From: Pirellulales bacterium
Lineage (GTDB): Bacteria; Planctomycetota; Planctomycetia; Pirellulales; JAICIG01
Length of the DNA: 64,000 nucleotides
Reading direction: 5' to 3'
NCBI GenBank assembly: GCA_035533075.1
Contig: DATLUO010000193.1
Span: 62,001-126,000, forward strand
How positions within the stretch are numbered: position 1 is the stretch's first letter; each line of letters opens with the position of its first letter. This document shows positions 1-8,666 of this stretch, piece by piece. The translations under genes and the position numbers were made by a program. The notes beneath the pieces are model-generated. The model was not told the DNA's origin and made no database searches. It worked only from the letters and a program-made list of their open reading frames with translations.

Positions 1-317
1 GCGGCCGGAACCGCTACGGCCGTCCCACACCACCGGTGCGGCAGAACCGGGGGAAGGAGCCTAGTAGTCTATCTTATCTCAATCCCGCGAACAGCAAAGG
101 TCATTTTTGCAACGATTGCGCTAGGGTTGCGCTCATCCCGCCCATTTTGCATGACGGCAGCCGGGCGTGGGCGATAACGGCCGCTCGAAAGGCTGCCAGT
201 TTTGCTGGTCGTTTGTATTATGACCCATGATGTTACGGTTCTTGGTGCCGCCAGTCAAGAGCCGAGGAAACTTCAGGCACCGCCCTTACGTCCGAACGAC
301 GACCAGGTGAAGTTGGC
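1..317. other. Left edge without a recognisable gene
   Basis: Short open frames exist on both strands, but none has a ribosome-binding site, a motif or a composition that supports it. The stretch could hold the end of a gene cut by the window edge or the 3' region of the membrane protein gene that follows. I see no RNA gene or repeat in it. Confidence 0.4.
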
Positions 318-797
318 TCAGCGGCGCTGGGCCGGCGGGAGCACGTCGCGATGGGCGGTATTCGCAGAGCCGCGTCGCTCGCCGGCCAAGCGTTGTTCGT
401 CCCAATAAGCGTAGTGCAGCGTAATGGCGGCGATTAGACACACGGCAAAAATCCAGAAAAACGCGGTGACCGTCGTGCCCACCACTTCTTGGGCTTCGGC
501 GCGCTCTTGGACCTCGGTTTGGCTGCGCGGGCGCCTGCCCGGCGACATGGCGGCGATCAGCAGCGCCGCCACGAATCCCATGAACAGAAACGGCAGCCAT
601 GCCGCGCCGAAGAGATGCGGCCCGACCGGACTGAGCCAGATTCCGCCGGCCCAGGTCGTGAGAAACAGCACCAGAAACAGGAGTAAAGCCGTGCCCCAGT
701 TGGCGCGTTCGTAGGCGCCGCCGCGCTCGATCGCCACCAGGATGGCGGTGAAGACGATCGCCACCGTCATTGCGAAGCCAAGATGAACCATGATCAT
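318..797 (-). CDS. Hypothetical membrane protein (159 aa)
   Basis: Four hydrophobic segments (about residues 5-22, 35-58, 63-85 and 108-130) are separated by short polar stretches. A charged Arg/Gln/Glu-rich loop lies at about 87-105, and the C-terminal 25 residues are polar. The ATG and the TM pattern on this strand make it far more likely coding than the overlapping Arg-rich frames. It is divergent from the small gene starting at 968. I do not recognise the family; an inner-membrane protein of unknown function is all that can be said. Confidence 0.6.
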   Translation of the reverse strand: MIMVHLGFAMTVAIVFTAILVAIERGGAYERANWGTALLLFLVLFLTTWAGGIWLSPVGPHLFGAAWLPFLFMGFVAALLIAAMSPGRRPRSQTEVQERAEAQEVVGTTVTAFFWIFAVCLIAAITLHYAYWDEQRLAGERRGSANTAHRDVLPPAQRR

Positions 798-886
798 CGC
801 TGAACCTCCGTCTCAAATTACCCTGCATTACTCTCCGATTGCATCGGGGATGCCAAAGACGACGAATTTGGCGGCGGAAGCGGATT

Positions 887-922
887 TCAGGGTTCAGGAC
901 CTGAACCCTGAACCCTGAACCC
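887..922. repeat. GGTTCAG heptamer tract (both orientations)
   Basis: A short run of GGTTCAG followed at once by its reverse complement CTGAACC units, so it can fold back. The same heptamer recurs at 22345-22480, 24139-24160, 31965-32075 and 51895-51944, always between genes. Confidence 0.85.
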
Positions 923-967
923 CGGCCTATAGTTAAGCGGGCCAAACAAGTTCGCGCTGCGTGGATT

Positions 968-1321
968 ATGCGACAACGAAGAACCGACGGACTGATCAAG
1001 GGCTTTGCCTGGATTTTTTTGGCCGCGGGCGTTTTGCCGAGCTTCTCGACCAGCGAACAAGTCTTTCAGGACGTGACCACGCTTTCCATCGGCGTGCCGT
1101 GGTCGCCCTGGCTCGTCTATCGCGAGTCGTGGTCGAGGCCGGCCATCGCCGCCGCCCCCGTGGTCCAATATCAAACGGTCGTCGAGCCGAAAAGCTGGTC
1201 GAGTGCGGCCGTGGTTGTTGGCATCGCTTTGCTCTTCGCCTCGCGGTTCTTCGCGCCCGCCCAGACCGCGCCCCGAACGACGCCTGCCATTGCGCGTCGA
1301 TCCACCGTATTGCGCACTTGA
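968..1321 (+). CDS. Small hypothetical membrane protein (117 aa)
   Basis: The N-terminus has two basic residues followed by a hydrophobic segment (about 10-25); a second hydrophobic segment lies at about 79-95, leaving a mostly extracytoplasmic middle. ATG start; several overlapping frames in this region are Arg-rich and look like shadows. It is divergent from the 318-797 gene and 138 bp upstream of motA on the same strand. No family is recognised. It could be a short-lived orphan, and moderate doubt remains that it is translated. Confidence 0.45.
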   Translation: MRQRRTDGLIKGFAWIFLAAGVLPSFSTSEQVFQDVTTLSIGVPWSPWLVYRESWSRPAIAAAPVVQYQTVVEPKSWSSAAVVVGIALLFASRFFAPAQTAPRTTPAIARRSTVLRT

Positions 1322-1459
1322 TGGTCTGGCTCGCACTTGCCCTTACGGGTTGGCGGTTTAACCTCCACGCGAGCATCCGCGTGCTAGATACAAGAGGCGG
1401 AGCTTTGACACGCCGTCCGCGGTCAGCGATTCGGGAACCAGGCAGCAGGCAGGCAGAGC

Positions 1460-2320
1460 ATGATTGTCATTGTCGGTAGCATGGTGGTGTTGGGCTGCGT
1501 GCTGGCCGGCTTTACCTTGTCCGGGGGACACATCGGCGCGCTGATCCATCCGGCGGAAATACTGACGATCGGCGGCGCCTCCCTCGGCGCGCTGATTATG
1601 ATGTCTCCCAAGAAAGTCCTGGGCGACCTGGTGCGCGGCCTGTTGCAATCGCTGAAAGGCGCCGCGTTCAGCAAAGAAGCTTATCGTGAGCTGTTCGGCG
1701 TGCTCTACGAGCTGCTGTCGGTCGCGCGGCGCGACGGCCTGCTGGGTCTGGAATCGCACATTTCCGATCCGCATCAAAGCCCGATTTTCAACAAATACCC
1801 GCGCATCGCGCACAATCATCACGTGGTCGATTTCATCTGCGGCGCGTTGTCGCCGGTGATCGAAGGCACGGCCAATGCCGAGCAGCTCGAAGCGCTGCTC
1901 GAAATCGAACTGAAGGTGCTGGAAGAAGAGCACCACGCACCGATCAGCGTGCTGTCGAAAACCGCCGACGCTTTGCCGGGCTTTGGCATCGTGGCGGCCG
2001 TGTTGGGCATCGTGATCACGATGGGGGCGATCGACGGGCCGGTGGAAGAGATCGGCCACAAGGTCGGCGCGGCGCTGGTCGGCACCTTTTTGGGCATCCT
2101 GGCGTCGTATGGCTTCTTTGGGCCATTGGCCGGCCGCATGGAGTTTCAGGGGGCGGCGGAGCTGGCGTTTTTCCGCACGATCGCCGCGGCCGTGCTCGGC
2201 TCGGTGCGCGATCTGCCGCCCAAGGTGGCCATCGAGCAGGCGCGGCGCGGCGTTTCCAGTGAAATGCGGCCCATGCGACAAGAGTTGGACGAGATGTTTC
2301 GCGCGGCGGAAGCCGCTTAA
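1460..2320 (+). CDS. motA: Flagellar motor stator protein MotA
   Basis: MotA forms, with MotB, the ion-conducting stator in the cytoplasmic membrane that powers flagellar rotation. The 286-residue length is usual for the family. TM1 is at residues 2-20 and TM2 at about 29-48 (PAEILTIGGASLGALIMM). The cytoplasmic loop with acidic ELKVLEEEH lies around 150-160. TM3-TM4 carry the conserved LPGFGIVAAVLGIVITMG and GAALVGTFLGILASYGFFGP signatures. motB follows after 12 nt with a clear AAGGAG site, so the two are one operon. No other flagellar gene is in the window. Whether protons or sodium drive it cannot be told from the sequence. Confidence 0.95.
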   Translation: MIVIVGSMVVLGCVLAGFTLSGGHIGALIHPAEILTIGGASLGALIMMSPKKVLGDLVRGLLQSLKGAAFSKEAYRELFGVLYELLSVARRDGLLGLESHISDPHQSPIFNKYPRIAHNHHVVDFICGALSPVIEGTANAEQLEALLEIELKVLEEEHHAPISVLSKTADALPGFGIVAAVLGIVITMGAIDGPVEEIGHKVGAALVGTFLGILASYGFFGPLAGRMEFQGAAELAFFRTIAAAVLGSVRDLPPKVAIEQARRGVSSEMRPMRQELDEMFRAAEAA

Positions 2321-2332
2321 AGGAGCGACAAT

Positions 2333-3115
2333 ATGGCCGGCCATGGCGGTGGAGCATGGAAAGTGGCGTACGCGGACTTTGTGACCGCGATGATGGCTTT
2401 TTTTTTGGTGATGTGGATCGTCGCTCAGAACAAGCCCGTCAAAGAGGCCGTGGCCAAATACTTTCGTGATCCGTTCGGCACGGCGGGCGCGCCCAGCGGT
2501 CCGCCGTTGGCCGTGGCCGCGCCCGAAAGCGGCGGCTTGTCGAATCTGAAAGCGCCGCCCAAAGGCCCGCGCGGTTACGGACGCGGCGCGGCAAAGGTGG
2601 ACGCCAAGGCCGCCTTGGGATCGGCGCTGAAAGGCGGCGCGCCCCTCCAAGGGACGGCCGATCCGGGCAGCACGCGCGTGGGAGCGGCGGTCCTGTTCGC
2701 TGAAGAATCAGCCCAGCTCGATGAGCAAGCCCAGCTCTGCTTGAGGGCCATGGCGCCTGCCCTGCTGGGCAAACCGAACAAGATCGAGATTCGCGGGCAC
2801 GCGACCGGGCGCCCACTGCCACCCAATAGCCCGTATGCCGATGCCTGGCAGCTCTCGTACGCTCGTTGCCTGGCCGTGTTCAAGTTTCTGGAGCAAGAAG
2901 GTGTCGAATCGCACCGCATGCGCTTCAGCCAGGCGGGTCCGTATGAGCCGCAAGAGCAGCCGGGCGACGCGAACTGGGCGGCGCAGAACTCGCGCGTCGA
3001 GGTGTCTATGCTGGGCGAATTTGCCGACGCGGTCAAAACGAAGCGAGGGATGCCGCTTGACCGCAGGCATCCCTCGCTTGGGGTTTCATCGCAGGCAGGT
3101 GTCGAGCGCGAGTGA
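2333..3115 (+). CDS. motB: Flagellar motor stator protein MotB
   Basis: Partner of MotA. It anchors the stator to peptidoglycan and supplies the channel aspartate. The N-terminal WKVAYADFVTAMMAFFLVMW (residues 9-28) is the MotB plug/TM segment with the conserved Asp15. A linker rich in Gly, Ala and Pro runs to about 100. An OmpA-like peptidoglycan-binding domain follows (about 115-235; KIEIRGHATG and the R-x-R-x-x-x-W/F-like LSYARCLAVFKFL helix). The start is set by the AAGGAG site 7 nt upstream. The last 25 codons lie beyond the OmpA domain and contain a strong inverted repeat (3041-3079). Confidence 0.93.
   Translation: MAGHGGGAWKVAYADFVTAMMAFFLVMWIVAQNKPVKEAVAKYFRDPFGTAGAPSGPPLAVAAPESGGLSNLKAPPKGPRGYGRGAAKVDAKAALGSALKGGAPLQGTADPGSTRVGAAVLFAEESAQLDEQAQLCLRAMAPALLGKPNKIEIRGHATGRPLPPNSPYADAWQLSYARCLAVFKFLEQEGVESHRMRFSQAGPYEPQEQPGDANWAAQNSRVEVSMLGEFADAVKTKRGMPLDRRHPSLGVSSQAGVERE
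3041..3079. other. Perfect 14-bp inverted repeat inside the 3' end of motB
   Basis: Arms AAGCGAGGGATGCC (3041-3054) and GGCATCCCTCGCTT (3066-3079) are fully complementary with an 11-nt loop. The structure sits just after the OmpA-domain codons, 36 nt before the stop, between motB and the convergent lipoprotein gene. It lacks a T-tract, so it is at best an atypical terminator; it may be an inserted hairpin repeat that extended the reading frame. Confidence 0.75.
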
Positions 3116-3146
3116 AACGCGCGAAAACACCCGGCCGCCGGCTGGC

Positions 3147-3419
3147 CTATTCGGCCGGCTTCTCGTCCGCCGCGGCTTCGTCGGCCGGCTTTTCGCCAGC
3201 GGGCTTCTCATCGGCGGGGGCTTCGTCGGCCGGCTTTTCGTCAGCGGGCTTTTCATCCTCGGGCATCTCCTCGGCGGGCTTCTCTTCAGCCGGGGTTTCC
3301 GGCGCGGTGGGCGTCGCGGGAGGGGGGGTTGCCGGGACGGGCTTGGGCTTGTTTTCGGTGCAACCGGCCACAAAAAGTCCAAAACCGAACAACATGCTCA
3401 GTAGCGCAAGTCTTTTCAT
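3147..3419 (-). CDS. Small repetitive lipoprotein (90 aa)
   Basis: Residues 1-20 form a lipoprotein signal peptide ending in the lipobox VAGC, so Cys20 should be lipidated and the mature protein exported and membrane-anchored. The mature part starts Pro/Thr-rich and then consists of imperfect hexapeptide units of the type DEKPA(D/G/E), repeated about nine times, giving a strongly acidic, probably unfolded tail. The DNA is a matching tandem repeat prone to length change. It is convergent with motB. No enzymatic domain; a spacer or cell-wall-associated function is conceivable but not shown. Confidence 0.75.
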   Translation of the reverse strand: MKRLALLSMLFGFGLFVAGCTENKPKPVPATPPPATPTAPETPAEEKPAEEMPEDEKPADEKPADEAPADEKPAGEKPADEAAADEKPAE

Positions 3420-3661
3420 TCCAATACCTTTTCCATTGCTTGATGTCCGACGCGTCGCCAGGTCCGTCCTGTCTCAGCCATCAGAAACTAGATGTTCTCT
3501 TCTAAGAAGAGGCAACGACGGCCGGATTTATTCCCCGCCCATCGCCTTTTTTCGGCCGCTGGCAGTTTTCCGGCTTTCCGGCAACTCGTTGTGATACGTC
3601 TCGCCCCAGCTTACCATACTTCCATATCCCCACATCCAACCGCCGAGGCCGAGTATCCTTT

Positions 3662-4495
3662 ATGAAACGCCCATTTGCTTTGGCCATGATCTTTTTTTGC
3701 GTTGGCTGGCCCGCACGTCCGATTGGGGCGGAAGAGCCGGTGCTCGACACGCCGCGCCCCATCGAGGCAATCGATACGGTCTTCATGGAAGAAATGACCT
3801 GGATGGAAGTTCGTGACGCCATTGCGGGCGGCAAAACCACCGCCATCGTTGCCACGGGGGGAGTCGAGCAGAACGGGCCTTACGTGGCGACGGGCAAGCA
3901 CAACTACATCTTAAGGGCCACCACGCAGGCCATTGCCCGCCGCCTCGGAAACGCCCTCGTCGCTCCGATCGTACCGTTCGTGCCCGAAGGCGATATCGAC
4001 CCGCCGACCGAACACATGCGCTACCCTGGGACGATCAGCGTCAGCGAGGCGACGTTCGAGGCGCTGTTGACCGACATCTGTGCCAGCCTGCGGGCACACG
4101 GGTTCAAGAATATCGTGTTGTTGGGCGACAGCGGCGGCAATCAGACGGGCATGAAACGCGTGGCCGAGCGGCTTAACCGCCGCTGGGCGGAGGCGGGGCC
4201 GCGCGTGCATTACATCGCCGAGTATTACGACTACCGCGCCGTGACCGAATGGCTGGAGAAAGAAGGAATCCACCAGGTGGACGAAGGCTTGCACGACGAC
4301 TTCGCCGTCACGGCCCTGCTCATGACCGTCGACCCAAACCTGGTGCGGATGAAGGAGCGAGGAGCGACCGGCAAGTTCTCGATCAACGGCGTCGAGCTGG
4401 CCCCGGCTCCGAAAACGATCGAGTGGGGCAAGCGGATCATCGACTTTCGCGCCAACGCGGCGGTGTCCGCAATCGAGCATTCGATTGGGCCGTAA
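3662..4495 (+). CDS. Secreted creatininase-family protein
   Basis: Signal peptide at residues 1-21. The rest follows the creatininase amidohydrolase fold: ATGGVEQNGPYVATGKHN (about 63-80) is the counterpart of the usual EQHGPHLPLGTD block, APIVPFVPEGD follows, and LLGDSGGNQTG (about 156-166) corresponds to NGHGGN. Compared with creatininase, several metal-ligand positions differ (EQN for EQH, KHN for GTD, DSG for GHG). The first two changes belong to an exported subfamily I recall; the serine in DSGGN is unusual even there. Function is therefore uncertain: amidohydrolase or altered/inactive enzyme. ATG start; no operon partner, the next gene being convergent. Confidence 0.8.
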   Translation: MKRPFALAMIFFCVGWPARPIGAEEPVLDTPRPIEAIDTVFMEEMTWMEVRDAIAGGKTTAIVATGGVEQNGPYVATGKHNYILRATTQAIARRLGNALVAPIVPFVPEGDIDPPTEHMRYPGTISVSEATFEALLTDICASLRAHGFKNIVLLGDSGGNQTGMKRVAERLNRRWAEAGPRVHYIAEYYDYRAVTEWLEKEGIHQVDEGLHDDFAVTALLMTVDPNLVRMKERGATGKFSINGVELAPAPKTIEWGKRIIDFRANAAVSAIEHSIGP

Positions 4496-4515
4496 GCCGG
4501 CGCGCGCTTGCTCTC

Positions 4516-6885
4516 TCAACTGGACGAAGACTGCCACCATCGCTTCCAGCGCTCAACGCGGTCGAGCGTGCTGGTGGGCGGGTCGTCGGGCCGCTCGGCC
4601 ACGTCGCGGCCAACCACCTTCGGCAAGCTGGCCAGGGCCGCGGTGCGTACGCCTAAAGTGTCGTCGAGCAGTCCGATCAGGGTCTCCGTATAGCGACGGT
4701 CGCCCACGCTTCCCATAAGCTGGGCCGCCTTCCGCCGCGTGCCGATATCGGTGTCGTGCGCCAGCAGCTCCAACGTTTGCGGGCCGCTGGGCGCTCCCAG
4801 CGCGATCAGGCTTTCGGCCAGGGCCAGCCTCAAGGCACGGTCGTTCGTGACCAGCAGCCGCTCCAAGGGGCCGGCGTCGACCAACATGCCCGGATGCCCC
4901 AAAGCTTTGACCGCCGCCGACACCACGGCCTGATTTTTGTCTTTCAGCGCCGGCAAGATCAGCGGAGCGTGTGCCGGCGACGAGTGGGCCGCCAAGTACT
5001 CGATCGCCTCTCGCCGCACCTCGGCCGCACGGTGGCCCAGGCCGGCGTAGGCCAGCCGCACCGCCGGTTCGCGTCCGTCCTTGGCCACGGCGCGTAGCAT
5101 TCCGGTCCAGACCAGTGAGTCGGGCTCCGCGGTGCCGAGCTCGGCCAAGCGGGCCACGATCACGCTGTTCAGCGGACCTTGTTCGGCCGCCGCCGCCAGG
5201 CTCCCGGCTGCACGGCGGCGCTGTTGAACGTCGGTCGAAAGCAGGCGGTCGATCACTTCGTATTGGCCGCCAAATTTGGGCAGCACCTGGCGATAGACCG
5301 CATCGGGCAAAACCACCCGCCCCTCATCGACGATTTGTCCCAGCACCCGCGGCAGGTCGGGACCAAAGCCCGCTAACTCGCCCAAAGCCTCGCTTGCCGC
5401 TGCGCCCGTCGGCGACGCCTGTTGCAGCCGTTGGACGATCTGCCGAGCTCGCTCGATTCGCTCGGGCACCAAGGGCACCTCGACTGCCGAGTGCTCGGTT
5501 CCCCGTGGGACCATCGACTCCAGCGAGGCGATGCCGAACTGACCGCTCCACTGTTGTCGCAACTGAGAGAGCGCCGCGGTGCGCCGTTCGCCGGGAGCAT
5601 CCGCCGTAAACTCGCGGGCCGGCGGCCAACGTTCGGCAAGCTGGGCCGCCGCCGACTTGCGGGCCATGTAAGCGTTGCCCCCCATCGCCTCCAGCAGCAC
5701 CGGTCCGGCCACCTCGAGCGGCCACTTGGCCAAGGTGGCAAGCACCTCTTTTTCGACCTCGATGCTGGCATCGGCCAGCAGGCGTCGGGCCAGCAGGGCG
5801 CCGCCCGCGTCGGGCCAATGGACCAGGGCCGCCGCCACCGACTGCCGCACGTGCCACGACGGGCTTTCGGCCGCGGCCCAAACGCGGTCGCGCGCGCCGA
5901 GCTTCGCCAGGGCGCCCACGGCGGCCGCGCGAATCACTTCGGACTCGCGCTCCAGCCCCTCCAACGCCTGCTGCGCCTCTTTTCCGCCGATCTGTCCCAG
6001 CGCCGCCACGGCTGCCAGGCGGACTTCCAAGCGATAATCGGTCAGGCCGCCGCGGGCGGCATCCAGCGCAAAGGGGTGATGTCGGGCGGCCATCGCACCC
6101 AGGGTCGCCGCGCGCACGCGATGGTCGGGATCGGTCCGCAGATCCGCGGCCGCTTCGGGCAGCGCCGCGGTGCCCGGACGCAACCAACCTCGTATGGCGG
6201 CCAGGCGAGCGGCCGCGACGGGACTTTTGACCGCCGACACAAAGCGCTCATCCGCCCCGGCATCGACATGTTCCGCCAGTCCATAAAGCAACTCGGCGTG
6301 CAGCTCGGCAAGGTACGAAGGCGTCGAGAATTCGCCGTAGCGCGTGGTGAGTTCTCGCAGCGCCTCCAGCGGCGACGGCTTGGCCGTTTCGGCCAGCGCT
6401 TCGGCGGCCGCGCAACGAAACGGCAATCGCAAGTCCTTATTGCCGACGGCCCCGATGAGTTGCGTGCGGCCGCGGCTATCGCCTAGGCGCGTCAGGCAGA
6501 TGGCGGCGTTGGTGGCGACGGTTTTATCGCCACTGGCCAGCTCGGCCGCAAAGTCCGGCCGTTCATTGAGGGGAAGCGCGTGGAGCGTTTCCAGATCGCG
6601 ATGCCGCCAACGGCGGCCTTGCGAGCGGTCCGTCGGTGGTTCCGGCGCCAGCGCCGCGCTCCAGCCGTCCTTTCGCAAGGGCGGAGGCAGGATGTCGATG
6701 TTGTCGTTGGCTGCGGTTGCCTCGGCAGCGTCGCGATTCTTGGCGGATCTGCCCTGATCGGACTTGCGTGCCGCGGTGGAGCGTGTACTCGAAGTGACGG
6801 GCTTCAGACGCAAACCCGTGCAGCCGACCAGCATGAGCACCAGGCACGCGAGAAACGGCTTTCGGTTTGCAAGAGCGACAGGCAC
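4516..6885 (-). CDS. HEAT-repeat lipoprotein (789 aa)
   Basis: GTG start with AAGGA about 10 nt upstream. Residues 1-22 are a lipoprotein signal ending in LVGC. After a Ser/Thr/Asp-rich linker to about residue 85, the protein is built of degenerate helical pairs of HEAT type, with recurring units such as DPDHRVRAATLGAMAARH, LEVRLAAVAALGQIGG and DRALRLALAESLIALGAP. It ends RVERWKRWWQ. HEAT arrays bind proteins; an exported, membrane-anchored scaffold is the likely role. The exported protein gene 6916-8457 lies upstream on the same strand with a 30-nt gap, so the two are probably co-transcribed. Partners are unknown. Confidence 0.82.
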   Translation of the reverse strand: MPVALANRKPFLACLVLMLVGCTGLRLKPVTSSTRSTAARKSDQGRSAKNRDAAEATAANDNIDILPPPLRKDGWSAALAPEPPTDRSQGRRWRHRDLETLHALPLNERPDFAAELASGDKTVATNAAICLTRLGDSRGRTQLIGAVGNKDLRLPFRCAAAEALAETAKPSPLEALRELTTRYGEFSTPSYLAELHAELLYGLAEHVDAGADERFVSAVKSPVAAARLAAIRGWLRPGTAALPEAAADLRTDPDHRVRAATLGAMAARHHPFALDAARGGLTDYRLEVRLAAVAALGQIGGKEAQQALEGLERESEVIRAAAVGALAKLGARDRVWAAAESPSWHVRQSVAAALVHWPDAGGALLARRLLADASIEVEKEVLATLAKWPLEVAGPVLLEAMGGNAYMARKSAAAQLAERWPPAREFTADAPGERRTAALSQLRQQWSGQFGIASLESMVPRGTEHSAVEVPLVPERIERARQIVQRLQQASPTGAAASEALGELAGFGPDLPRVLGQIVDEGRVVLPDAVYRQVLPKFGGQYEVIDRLLSTDVQQRRRAAGSLAAAAEQGPLNSVIVARLAELGTAEPDSLVWTGMLRAVAKDGREPAVRLAYAGLGHRAAEVRREAIEYLAAHSSPAHAPLILPALKDKNQAVVSAAVKALGHPGMLVDAGPLERLLVTNDRALRLALAESLIALGAPSGPQTLELLAHDTDIGTRRKAAQLMGSVGDRRYTETLIGLLDDTLGVRTAALASLPKVVGRDVAERPDDPPTSTLDRVERWKRWWQSSSS

Positions 6886-6915
6886 CGGGGCAAATCCTTT
6901 TGCCGTTTCGTGAAC

Positions 6916-8457
6916 TTACTCGCTGACCTTGCTCTCGCCGGCCGGAGCGTTTCCTTGCGGTCGCGGCCGTGCCGTACCGGGCGGAGGCGCCTTCGCGGCC
7001 TGGGCTTCTTCCGCCACAGGGCTACTCAACACCGCCTCCAGATCCTGGTTGGCGGTCGCCAACACGTCGCCCAGTTTTTGCAGGGCCTTGGGATCGCCCA
7101 GCGTCTTGGGATTGGCCAGCGACTTGACGATGTCGTCGATGTGCTTCACGATCTTGACGATGGTTGCTTTCGTGGCATCGTCGGCGGTTACGTCGAGGCC
7201 GCTGAAGGAATCCGGACCTGTCTCCCTCGATGTGGCGGCCTCTTTGCCGAACAGCGCCATGCGGATTTGCGACAGTTGCCAGAGCATTTCTTCGCTGCTG
7301 GCCTTTTGCACCGCGGGACTGACCTCCTCCTTCTCCTTTTTCTTCTCCTCGTCTTTTTCGCCGTCTTTTTTCTTGTCGTCCTTTTTCTTGTCGTCCTTTT
7401 TCTTGTCGCCTTCGTCTTTCTCCTGCTCGGCATCCTCTTCTTCGGCGCTTTCGTCGGGCAAAAAGGGGCTGGCCTGTGAAACGGCCAGCATCAGCCCGGC
7501 CAGCGCGCGGACGGCGGACGGCACGGCGGCTCCCTGCACGCTCTTACCGTCCAGGTGGCCCAAATCGCCGGCGAACTTCGCCCGCGCCCAGTTGGGGAGC
7601 GTATCGTCGCCGATGAGGGCGATGAGCGACGCGGCTGCTTTCGGCTGGTCGACGGCAATCTCTTTGGCGATCATCGCCTGCAGCAAGTCGGCCGCCACAA
7701 GCCGCAGCCAAGTCTGGCCGATCCGGTCTTTTCCTTCGCCGACCGGCTTTTCAATGATGCCCAGCATCACGTCGGCAATCTGCGGCTGCAACGGCGCGGC
7801 GATGCCGAACTGCGTGTGTCGCTTCAGCCCGATGATCGCGCAAATGCGCATCGCCAGGTGCTGCTTGGCATCGGCGACGATTTCCATCAGCGCGGTGGTC
7901 GCTTCGGGCAGGGGGACGGGCGCCGAAACGCCGGGCTGTATTTCCTGCGCGTCGAGCTCGGCGATCATCAACACGCAACCATAGCGGATGGCCCGCGGGT
8001 ACTTCGGATCTTCGGCCACCTGGCGGCAGGTTGTCAGCGTCAGCTCGTTGAGTCGCTTGTGCAGGTCGGTGACCGTGCGGTTTCGCTGGCCTGACGGCAC
8101 CAGCCACTTGTTCTTCAGGTCCTTGCGCCTGTCTGCCAGGGTCGAAATGTTTTTCTTCCAGGTCAGCGCGTACACGTAATAGTGCGCCAGATCTTCGAAG
8201 GCTTGTTCTTCGTCTTTGTTGCTCGACTTGCCTTGATTGAAGAGGTCGATGACCTTGCGGCGGTCCTTGCTGCTCGGCTCCTTGATCTCGCGGCGAGTGC
8301 CGTCTTTGGCGACGTATTCCGTTTCGCCCTCGAACTCACCGTCGGCCTCCTGCCCCGCCACAGGCCCGGCGGCCAGCACCGAGAGCAGCAGCGCCGCGGC
8401 ACTCCAAACTCCTGCTACACCGGCCCTGCGTGATGTCGGTTTGAGAAAACTGGACAT
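6916..8457 (-). CDS. Exported hypothetical protein with Lys/Asp/Glu-rich segment
   Basis: The ATG at 8457 is preferred over the TTG nine bases upstream because AGGA lies about 10 nt ahead of it. Signal peptide to about residue 35 (cleavage near VAGQ). The body (about 60-340) is helical and HEAT-like, for example YPRAIRYGCVLMIAELDAQE and HLAMRICAIIGLKRH. A low-complexity block of repeated KKDDKKKD units follows (about 350-385). The C-terminal region is helical and ends in a Pro/Gly/Arg-rich tail. The similar architecture and co-orientation suggest it works with the downstream HEAT lipoprotein at the cell envelope. Family not named with certainty. Confidence 0.75.
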   Translation of the reverse strand: MSSFLKPTSRRAGVAGVWSAAALLLSVLAAGPVAGQEADGEFEGETEYVAKDGTRREIKEPSSKDRRKVIDLFNQGKSSNKDEEQAFEDLAHYYVYALTWKKNISTLADRRKDLKNKWLVPSGQRNRTVTDLHKRLNELTLTTCRQVAEDPKYPRAIRYGCVLMIAELDAQEIQPGVSAPVPLPEATTALMEIVADAKQHLAMRICAIIGLKRHTQFGIAAPLQPQIADVMLGIIEKPVGEGKDRIGQTWLRLVAADLLQAMIAKEIAVDQPKAAASLIALIGDDTLPNWARAKFAGDLGHLDGKSVQGAAVPSAVRALAGLMLAVSQASPFLPDESAEEEDAEQEKDEGDKKKDDKKKDDKKKDGEKDEEKKKEKEEVSPAVQKASSEEMLWQLSQIRMALFGKEAATSRETGPDSFSGLDVTADDATKATIVKIVKHIDDIVKSLANPKTLGDPKALQKLGDVLATANQDLEAVLSSPVAEEAQAAKAPPPGTARPRPQGNAPAGESKVSE

Positions 8458-8666
8458 GCGAATCAATCCTGCCGCACCCGCCGTGGGGCGAGCACGTTTG
8501 TAGCGCCGTGCGAAGCGGCGCGGCTACCTGTTCCGAACGGAGCTCAAAGCACCGGGTAAAATGCGAACAGAACGTCCGGCGGCCTTGAACGACGACAAGC
8601 CTCAACACGCCCCATGCTACCAACACTCAAATCCTTTTGTCAACCTGTTTTGCGGCTAGGCGGGGC

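Noticed and set aside
36-408. Two short + strand frames at the left edge
   Set aside because: No ribosome-binding site, no motif and Arg/Pro-rich composition; they overlap the end of a better-supported minus-strand gene.
3112-3594. Ser/Ala/Gly-rich repeat frame on the + strand (FSSAGASSAGFSSAG type)
   Set aside because: It is the reverse strand of the DEKPA tandem repeat in the lipoprotein gene, which has a signal peptide and lipobox.
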